A stretch of 5,002 nt of DNA from Actinomycetes bacterium (lineage in GTDB: Bacteria; Actinomycetota; Humimicrobiia; Humimicrobiales; Humimicrobiaceae), in the NCBI GenBank assembly GCA_030603375.1, contig JAUVXY010000103.1, positions 1 through 5,002 of the forward strand, given 5' to 3'. Shown here one piece after another: positions 1-4,848 of the stretch. Every line of letters begins with the position of its first letter. The first letter of the stretch is position 1. The notes beneath the pieces are model-generated. The model had not been told where the DNA came from, made no database searches, and saw nothing but the letters and a program-made list of their open reading frames with translations. Made by a program: the position numbers and the translations under genes.

Positions 1-323
1 TCACACTGATCTTCCTGCGGACAGACTCTGCCACAAATAGCAGGCAGCGAATTTTTTTCGCTTATTTTTTCCAGAGCTTTATCAAACTGCTTTTTGCTGA
101 TTAAATCTATAAAGCTTTTTATATCTATCCCTACAGGGCACCCCTCTATGCATCGGGGATTTTTGCATTGCAAACACCTTAGACTTTCCCTGACAGCATC
201 CTCTTCACTGTAGCCCAAAGCTACTTCGTTAAAATTCTTTATCCTCTTCTCTGGAGCCTGCTCTGGCATTTTAGGCCTTACAACTTTAACATTTTCAGAT
301 TTTTTATTACTTTTTTTATCCAC
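1..323 (-). CDS. nfnB: NfnB / GltA-like flavoprotein subunit, N-terminal part (C-terminus off the window)
   Basis: This is the first ~107 residues of the large subunit of the NADH-dependent reduced ferredoxin:NADP+ oxidoreductase, a family related to the small subunit of glutamate synthase. The start MPEQAPEKR...NFNEVALGY is typical of the family. Two cysteine groups follow: CLQC, C58 and C62-Pro (residues 50-63 from the GTG), then C97-GRV-C101-P and C107. In relatives these hold two [4Fe-4S] clusters. The FAD and NAD(P) domains would lie beyond the window edge. It directly follows nfnA, an order typical of nfnAB, which favours NfnB over a true glutamate synthase subunit. The start is uncertain. 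GTG at 323 is used here, but CTG at 335 in the same frame sits better behind the Shine-Dalgarno at 341-349, and ATG at 269 is a shorter option. The in-frame upstream stop is the nfnA stop itself. Confidence 0.88.
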   Translation of the reverse strand, partial: MDKKSNKKSENVKVVRPKMPEQAPEKRIKNFNEVALGYSEEDAVRESLRCLQCKNPRCIEGCPVGIDIKSFIDLISKKQFDKALEKISEKNSLPAICGRVCPQEDQC

Positions 324-340
324 CGTTTTATACAGCCAAG

Positions 341-349
341 ACCCTCCCT
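341..349 (-). promoter_or_regulatory. Strong Shine-Dalgarno for nfnB, overlapping the nfnA stop
   Basis: The minus strand reads TAGGGAGGGTCTTGGCTG, so the purine-rich AGGGAGGGT begins inside the TAG stop of nfnA (348-350). The overlap suggests translational coupling of the two subunits. Five bases separate it from an in-frame CTG at 335-333, a normal spacing. The in-frame GTG at 323-321 lies 17 bases away, unusually far. The element therefore bears on the choice of nfnB start. Confidence 0.6.
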
Positions 350-1247
350 ACTTACTGATATCCTTTTTATCTGTTATGCACTTGCATTTTTCTTTATATA
401 AATTCAAAGATTTTTTTTCTTCACTGCGGTACATATTCTGCCTTGTAATCAGCAAATCAAAGTCAACCTTGTGGCCGTCAAACTCCGGGCCATCGACACA
501 TACAAACTTTGTTTTTCCACCTACTTCAACTCTGCACGCCCCGCACATTCCAGTACCATCTACCATTATAGAATTTAAAGATACTATAGTATCCAGATTA
601 TAAGGCCTGGTTGTCTTAGCCACTGAAGCCATCATAAGTACCGGCCCTATAGCAATAACCCTCGCAATATTTGTTATATTGTTCTTGCTATTCTTTGATG
701 CCCCCTTTAGGATATTTTCTTTTAGATATTGGTCCAGAAGTCCTGATACAAAACCATGAAATCCTTCGGAGCCATCATCTGTGCACACATGCAGTTCATC
801 GCTTACTGACTTCATTTCATCTTTTAAAATAAGCATATCCTTGCTTTTGGCACCAATTATGGAAATTGTATAACTGCCTGCCTTTTTTAACTCTTCCGCT
901 ATAGGTAGAATAGGCGCAATTCCCACTCCTCCGCCAACACAGACAACCTTTCCAAAATTTTCAATCTCTGTAGGATTCCCTAAAGGACCTGCCACATCAA
1001 GTATGCTGTCCCCTTCCTTCAGCTCTGATAATACGGCAGTAGTTTTCCCTGCTCCCATAGACACCAAACTTATGGTACCATCTTTTCTATCACAACCAGC
1101 TATAGTAAGCGGGATCCTTTCACCTTCTTCATTAATTCTTATTATTACAAATTGTCCCGCTTTAGCTTTTTTTGCTACAAGTGGAGCCTCTATATAATAC
1201 CTGTCTATGCCCTTGCTTAAGTTTTGCTTTTTTGTTATTTTATACAA
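348..1247 (-). CDS. nfnA: NfnA: FAD/NAD-binding [2Fe-2S] subunit of ferredoxin/NADP oxidoreductase (sulfide/dihydroorotate dehydrogenase-like)
   Basis: This 299-residue cytoplasmic protein has the ferredoxin reductase fold of the dihydroorotate dehydrogenase electron-transfer subunit family. The flavin-binding barrel occupies about residues 1-97, with the FAD motif RIPLTIAG at 44-51. The nucleotide-binding domain follows, with CVGGGVGIAP at 103-112, IIGAKSKDML at 130-139 and a GPV-MM motif near 201-206. The C-terminal [2Fe-2S] site reads D230-GTGM-C235-GA-C238 ... C250-VDGPEFDGH. One Asp and three Cys are the ligand set known for NfnA. With NfnB it would bifurcate electrons between NADPH, NAD+ and ferredoxin. 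The start is TTG at 1247, giving MYKITKK as in relatives; no ATG lies nearby in frame and no clear Shine-Dalgarno is visible. Residues 180-194 form a Lys/Asn-rich insertion. A related sulfide dehydrogenase (SudB) role cannot be excluded. Confidence 0.9.
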   Translation of the reverse strand: MYKITKKQNLSKGIDRYYIEAPLVAKKAKAGQFVIIRINEEGERIPLTIAGCDRKDGTISLVSMGAGKTTAVLSELKEGDSILDVAGPLGNPTEIENFGKVVCVGGGVGIAPILPIAEELKKAGSYTISIIGAKSKDMLILKDEMKSVSDELHVCTDDGSEGFHGFVSGLLDQYLKENILKGASKNSKNNITNIARVIAIGPVLMMASVAKTTRPYNLDTIVSLNSIMVDGTGMCGACRVEVGGKTKFVCVDGPEFDGHKVDFDLLITRQNMYRSEEKKSLNLYKEKCKCITDKKDISK

Positions 1248-1254
1248 TCTTTTT

Positions 1255-1595
1255 TTACTCTGTTCTATTTATAAAAACTAAAATAATATTACCACTGGCA
1301 CCGCCACCGGCAGAAGAACCACCGCAAAACTACCTCCGGAAGATCCATTGCTGTTATTCCGGCTGCTCCCGCCAGTGCGGTGTGATTGCCTGCCCTTCTT
1401 AGATATAGTTACTACTTTTCTATCACTATATACACAATTTGTATAAAATTTTTCTGTCAGCTTTTTACTGGTTGAACCATAAGTGATAATCTTTAAAATA
1501 GTTTATTTGATTTTTAATTTAAAAAACTTGCGGCACTTAGGACAAATTGTAAAAGGAATTGGGAAACAATATGCTACTTCAAAAGGCAACCTTTT
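1255..1595 (-). pseudogene. Decayed C-terminal remnant of a TPM/YgcG-type protein with zinc ribbon and Gly/Ser-rich tail
   Basis: No intact ORF fits here, but one minus-strand frame is protein-like from 1595 down to about 1325. It contains CPKCRK (Cys codons 1544-1542 and 1535-1533), then an in-frame TAA at 1505-1503. The same frame continues TYGSTSKKL...CVYSDRKVVTISKKGRQS and then GGSSRNNSNGSSGGSF. The frame then shifts by one base near 1323-1327 and resumes as GGSSAGGGASGN. This order of CPxC zinc knuckle, TY-S-KKL, CxYS--KVVTI-KK and a GGSSGGSFGGGSS-type tail is what I know from the end of clostridial TPM-domain proteins with a zinc ribbon. One Cys of the second knuckle is missing, and the N-terminal TPM domain and membrane segments are absent. 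The homology is from memory, not a search. No product is expected. Confidence 0.7.
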
Positions 1596-1617
1596 TTATG
1601 CCCAAAGTTTTGCCTCC

Positions 1618-2271
1618 TTAACTTTTTTTACATACTTTAACTACCGCTGGCCTTATCAAAAAATCATCTATCGTGTAACCTTTCCTGAGTACTTCAAGTA
1701 TAATTCCTTCTCCAACATCTTCTACGTCTTCGGTTGTTGCAGCTTCACATAACTGTGGGTCAAATTCTTTTCCCTTCGGATCTATAACTTTAACATTTTC
1801 ATTTTTTAATATATCCATTAGCTTTTTATAGATCATATTCACACCTATAAAAAATTCGTCTTTCCCGCTCTTTAGGCCTTTTCCAATTTCTAAAGCTTTT
1901 TCAAAGCTATCAATCACCGGAAGTAATTTTTCTATCAAATCTTTATTTGCCCTTTTAATATATTCAGACTGTTCTCTAAAAGTTCTCTTCCTGTAATTGT
2001 CATAATCTGCATGCAGTCTTTTAGTCCTGTCTATATACTCATCTTCAATCTTTTTATATTCATCCAATTCTTTTCTCAAAAGTTCTACTTCTTCCAATAG
2101 TTCTTCGGCCTCAATTTCTTTTTCCAGTTCTTTTTTATATATGCCTTTTCCTACTCCTTTTTTGGCTTTAGCAAATTTCTCTGGTTCTTCGTTGTCGCCC
2201 CCATTACCAGATCCACCGTTTATATTCTTAAAATCTTTTTTTACTTTCTTTTTATTTTTCTCCCTATCCAT
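1618..2271 (-). CDS. grpE: GrpE, nucleotide exchange factor of the DnaK (Hsp70) chaperone
   Basis: GrpE is a cytoplasmic dimer that releases ADP from DnaK. The 217-residue product opens with a charged, Gly-rich disordered segment (about 1-45). A long coiled coil follows (about 46-112) with RLHADYDNYRKRT at 85-97. The helical section has LLPVIDSFEKAL at 116-127, and the C-terminal beta domain (about 160-214) has KEFDPQLCEAA and ends KGYTIDDFLIRPAVVKV, the family signature. Length is normal. ATG at 2271 has AAAGGGG at 2286-2280, eight bases away. Unusually, no hrcA, dnaK or dnaJ lies on either side: a lipoprotein is upstream and a pseudogene downstream. No CIRCE operator is visible. Cys175 stands where most relatives have His. 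It could be the only grpE, separated from the usual operon, or a second copy; the window cannot tell. Confidence 0.93.
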   Translation of the reverse strand: MDREKNKKKVKKDFKNINGGSGNGGDNEEPEKFAKAKKGVGKGIYKKELEKEIEAEELLEEVELLRKELDEYKKIEDEYIDRTKRLHADYDNYRKRTFREQSEYIKRANKDLIEKLLPVIDSFEKALEIGKGLKSGKDEFFIGVNMIYKKLMDILKNENVKVIDPKGKEFDPQLCEAATTEDVEDVGEGIILEVLRKGYTIDDFLIRPAVVKVCKKS

Positions 2272-2329
2272 AGATACTACCCCTTTTCTTATTAGACTAT
2301 TTAAAACTCAGAAAAAAATAATAATACAA

Positions 2330-2335
2330 ATTATA
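2330..2335 (-). promoter_or_regulatory. Possible -10 box of a grpE promoter
   Basis: A perfect TATAAT lies 58 bases upstream of the grpE start, downstream of the hairpin that may end the previous transcript. The -35 position holds only TCGAAT or TTCGAA, depending on spacing, so it is a weak match. The surrounding DNA is very AT-rich, where TATAAT can occur by chance. Confidence 0.3.
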
Positions 2336-2339
2336 TAAT

Positions 2340-2374
2340 AATAAAATAGAAAATTCGAAGCTTTGTTTAGCTTC
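2340..2374 (-). terminator. Probable Rho-independent terminator after the 599-residue lipoprotein gene
   Basis: The minus strand has a perfect 6-bp stem, GAAGCT/AGCTTC, around the loop AAACAA, followed by a U-rich run with interruptions (GAATTTTCTATTTTATT). The stop codon TAA of the lipoprotein gene lies in the stem and loop. The stem is short, so termination may be partial. It would separate grpE from the lipoprotein transcript. Confidence 0.5.
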
Positions 2375-4166
2375 TACCACTGCTTTTTACGGTAACATCT
2401 CCGGTAGAAACAATTTCATCTGTAAAGTAGTGCCCTCCACAATCAACAGGAGCAAAGTGAAAGTGGAATGTAATTGTATCCTGATTACCTGCAGAAATAT
2501 TTTGTACCTTAACTGCTATCTTTACTTTCCCGCCCGGCTCCAATCCCTCAACAAGGCTGCCAATTTTTTCAGGTTCTACTATTTTAGTAGAAGTATCAGT
2601 TGTAGTGGTTTCACTAACTACGGCAACAGTAGTGCGATCTGTTACAGTTCTGGTTGTGGTTATAGTTATTGTCATTATTCTCTTGCCCTCGCCGGGTGAA
2701 GTCTTCTTAGTAGTCGTTGTCTCTGTTGCTGTTTTAGTAAAATAATCATCAACACCATCATCATCGGTATCTTCATCATTATATGTATATTCTGTTTCAG
2801 TCTCTGTGGTTCCGCTAACATTTGCCCAGTCTGCAACATGAGTGATATAAACACTTTCATCTGAATAGTAATAATCACTGCTGTCAGGATTCCAGATATG
2901 TATTTCCCACAACGGTGAGAGTTCCATCTCTTCGTCAGGCTCTGGATTCAATTTTATCCACGCCATCATCGGCTGTAGATCCAGGGTTATATTTCCGGTA
3001 TTCGTTATTTCATAATAGCGGTAAAACCATTCCCTTCGGCCTGCGCTTACATCTTCAAATGGGGGTATTTTCTCCATACTTACAGAATAGACAGGCTTTG
3101 GGAGAGCAAGTACGTTGCTTGATACAGTATACCCTGCCTCATCCAGAGTCCATACCGTATAGAAATAAGACCTTCCTTCTTCAACTTCATTGTCAATATA
3201 AGAGTTTACCGATGCATCAGACAAAGTAGCAATAACGTCGTCTCCGAAATACTCGGGATTAGCACACGGGTCCTCTATTCTAATAATCTTGTATGAGGAA
3301 AAGTTTTCATCAGTACTTGGGGTCCAGCTTAAATGATTTCCATCTCCGGCAATATAACCAGAAAGGTCCGATGGATTTGGTGAGCCAGCATCTTTGGAAA
3401 CCATAATATCTTTTAAAGCAAGATTACTGGCATATCCATCATCTGTCAGTGACCATACAGCTATTTCATTGGCACCCAGGTTAAGGGCTGTATTCTCAAA
3501 TAAAAATGTTCCATCTTCGCTTTTGTATTCACTAACTACCCTGTTATTTACCTGTAAAAAAACCTGGGAACCGGACTGGCACTCTCCATCTATGTACACA
3601 AAAGGATTGCTTACTTTTGAAAAATAAATGCTCTCAATTTCTTTTAAGGAATCAGGGTTGTCATACACCTTGAAAATAATTTTTTTTGGAGTGTCTAGAA
3701 ATACGCTAATTTTTGTGGGCTCACTTTTCCCCCACGCAGGGTCCACTGCAACAAGCTCTATCGTGTTTTCTCCTTTGATAATTTTTATTCCATCATAAGT
3801 TTCAAAACAACCATTATTATCTACAGCAATATCGCTTAGCTCCAGTATCCCATTTACGTAAACTTCTATTTTACAGCCCTTGTCTGCATAACCTTTGACA
3901 AAAATTAATCCATATTCTCCGTTAGCGCGCAACTCTTCATTTGGTAAATGCGATGTAATGGTAGGAGAATTTACTATTTTTTCTTTTATATCTGAAAGCT
4001 TCTCGCTAATATCATTTTCATACAGTAAATCAGTTTCTGCCTCACTGTCACTTGCAGCAATCTCTGGGCTTAAACTTTCGCTTCTGCCGGAACAACCAGA
4101 AGTATAAGCAATAACAGTAACGCTACATAATAAAAGCACGATGACCAATTTTATTTTTTTTATCAT
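2367..4166 (-). CDS. Large modular surface lipoprotein with Ig-like, fibronectin type III and Ca-loop-containing C-terminal domains
   Basis: I do not recognise this 599-residue protein as a named family. It begins MIKKIKLVIVLLL, a signal peptide with a lipobox TSGC, so Cys25 would be lipidated and the body lies outside the membrane. A Ser/Glu/Asp-rich linker (26-65) precedes an Ig-like module (about 82-158, with KGYADKGCKIEVYVNG and GENTIELVAVD). A second such module follows (about 187-256), then a fibronectin type III module (about 264-358, with LSWTPSTDENFSSYKI and YFYTVWTLDEAG). The C-terminal part (about 362-599) has beta-type sequence interrupted by an acidic loop, D466-x-D-x-DG-x-x-D474, and a Thr-rich stretch (478-527). 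Tyr and Trp are frequent at 379-450. No catalytic motif is visible; binding or scaffolding at the wall is inferred. ATG 4166 fits the signal peptide, though no Shine-Dalgarno is clear. A second lipoprotein gene lies 58 bp upstream. Confidence 0.85.
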   Translation of the reverse strand: MIKKIKLVIVLLLCSVTVIAYTSGCSGRSESLSPEIAASDSEAETDLLYENDISEKLSDIKEKIVNSPTITSHLPNEELRANGEYGLIFVKGYADKGCKIEVYVNGILELSDIAVDNNGCFETYDGIKIIKGENTIELVAVDPAWGKSEPTKISVFLDTPKKIIFKVYDNPDSLKEIESIYFSKVSNPFVYIDGECQSGSQVFLQVNNRVVSEYKSEDGTFLFENTALNLGANEIAVWSLTDDGYASNLALKDIMVSKDAGSPNPSDLSGYIAGDGNHLSWTPSTDENFSSYKIIRIEDPCANPEYFGDDVIATLSDASVNSYIDNEVEEGRSYFYTVWTLDEAGYTVSSNVLALPKPVYSVSMEKIPPFEDVSAGRREWFYRYYEITNTGNITLDLQPMMAWIKLNPEPDEEMELSPLWEIHIWNPDSSDYYYSDESVYITHVADWANVSGTTETETEYTYNDEDTDDDGVDDYFTKTATETTTTKKTSPGEGKRIMTITITTTRTVTDRTTVAVVSETTTTDTSTKIVEPEKIGSLVEGLEPGGKVKIAVKVQNISAGNQDTITFHFHFAPVDCGGHYFTDEIVSTGDVTVKSSGRS

Positions 4167-4193
4167 GTTTTTAATTGTTCATTCTACTAAAAT

Positions 4194-4221
4194 GTAATGA
4201 TTTTATAATAAAATATATTAC
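4194..4221 (-). repeat. Imperfect AT-rich inverted repeat between the two lipoprotein genes
   Basis: On the minus strand GTAAT-AT-ATTTTAT-T-ATAAAAT-C-ATTAC can fold into a stem of up to 12 pairs with a 2x1 internal loop. It starts four bases after the stop codon of the small lipoprotein gene and ends 28 bases before the ATG of the large one. The inner 15 bases (4200-4214) are a perfect palindrome about one base. It could be a weak terminator, an operator or an mRNA structure. Only two pairs are G-C and the following T run is short. Confidence 0.4.
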
Positions 4222-4224
4222 TTT

Positions 4225-4680
4225 TTATATAAAGGTTTTTTTAAAAACAATTTTCCATTTATTATTTTCCTCAATTAGGTATATATATTTTTTATACCGC
4301 TTCAATTCTCCATTTTTATACCTAATTTCAAATTCTGCCACTACCTTGCTCATGTTATTTTCATATCCCAGATAGACTGTTCTTTTGACATCTATTCCAT
4401 CCACACCAGAAAGTATGTTTACGAATTCTCTTGCAAACTTTTCTCTGCTGATATTATTTTTATCATTATTTGGCAACAAATTATCATATATATAATAAGC
4501 ATCCTCATTGTTCAAAGATTGCATGAAATCTAATACTGCTTTTTCTGGTTCCGTTTTAAAAAAATATGCCACATCAAGCTTTTTATCATACTCTCTGCAT
4601 CCTGTCATAATAAAAATACTTAAAAATATCAGTATGCCGCATAGTATATTATAAAAATTATTTTTAGTTAACTTCACCAC
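4225..4680 (-). CDS. Small lipoprotein with NTF2-like (DUF4878-like) domain
   Basis: This 151-residue protein has a lipoprotein signal peptide: a positive start (MVKLTKNN), a hydrophobic stretch at about 10-25 and a lipobox MTGC with Cys28. The mature part follows an NTF2-like plan. A helix begins PEKAVLDFMQSLNNED (about 44-59), a second helix carries SREKFAREFVNIL, and strands follow: VKRTVYLGYE, SKVVAEFEIRYK, RYKKYIYLIEENNKWKIVF. This matches small DUF4878-type lipoproteins with a help-to-fold or ligand-binding pocket and no known enzyme activity. The family assignment is from pattern only. The start is GTG at 4680 or the adjoining GTG at 4677; an in-frame stop lies just upstream and no Shine-Dalgarno is near. 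Two extended -10 boxes upstream suggest its own promoter. Co-transcription with the large lipoprotein downstream is possible. Confidence 0.85.
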   Translation of the reverse strand: MVKLTKNNFYNILCGILIFLSIFIMTGCREYDKKLDVAYFFKTEPEKAVLDFMQSLNNEDAYYIYDNLLPNNDKNNISREKFAREFVNILSGVDGIDVKRTVYLGYENNMSKVVAEFEIRYKNGELKRYKKYIYLIEENNKWKIVFKKTFI

Positions 4681-4723
4681 TATTTAAAAAATAATCTTCT
4701 GAATCACATTTATTACCACAATT

Positions 4724-4752
4724 ATTATAACATTGCTATTTTAGTATTATAA
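4724..4752 (-). promoter_or_regulatory. Second, downstream promoter candidate for the small lipoprotein gene
   Basis: TGTTATAAT (extended -10, TATAAT at 4729-4724) repeats the motif of the upstream candidate. At a 17-base spacing the -35 would be TTATAA, a poor match that overlaps the upstream -10 box. The start site would fall near 4717, leaving a leader of about 36 bases. Confidence 0.35.
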
Positions 4753-4774
4753 CACTACTGCCATATTATCTTAA
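4746..4774 (-). promoter_or_regulatory. Promoter of the small lipoprotein gene, extended -10 type
   Basis: The minus strand shows TTAAGA (4774-4769, four of six matches to TTGACA), a 17-base spacer and a perfect TATAAT (4751-4746). TG-T directly before the hexamer makes an extended -10. Transcription would begin near 4739, about 60 bases upstream of the GTG start. This is the best vegetative-type promoter in the window. Confidence 0.55.
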
Positions 4775-4848
4775 CAAGACAGAAGATCGGTAATGGTAAC
4801 CTGTGCCAAACTGTATCTATGTTATAGTCTGTAAAAATAAGGCAATAA

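Larger units (their letters stand above)
4681..4848. other. Intergenic region between the amidase and small lipoprotein genes
   Basis: These 168 bases contain no ORF of note. They hold the two promoter candidates for the small lipoprotein gene, flanked by an 8-bp inverted pair, ATCTTCTG at 4694-4701 and CAGAAGAT at 4780-4787. I see no terminator for the amidase gene. Confidence 0.5.

Noticed and set aside
376..1402. Several plus-strand ORFs of 64-76 codons opposite nfnA and the pseudogene
   Set aside because: They lie antisense to well-supported protein sequence, show no recognisable domain and have no convincing ribosome binding sites.
1483..1752. Plus-strand ORF of 89 codons across the pseudogene and the grpE end
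   Set aside because: It is the complement of the zinc-ribbon relic and the conserved GrpE C-terminus; its Phe/Tyr-rich translation is typical of an antisense shadow.
2272..2366. Search for a CIRCE heat-shock operator before grpE
   Set aside because: No TTAGCACTC/GAGTGCTAA inverted pair is present in this 95-base gap.
2583..2730. Thr-rich coding region considered as a tandem DNA repeat
   Set aside because: Thr and Ser codons vary and there is no fixed unit length, so it is compositional rather than a true tandem repeat.
2430..4107. Plus-strand ORFs and a second minus-strand frame (2675-2878) within the large lipoprotein gene
   Set aside because: All overlap the 599-codon frame that has a signal peptide and recognisable modules; their products are low-complexity shadows.
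4782..4848. Terminator after the amidase stop
   Set aside because: Only short fragments (CTAT/ATAG, GGTTACC) can pair and no T run follows a stable stem.
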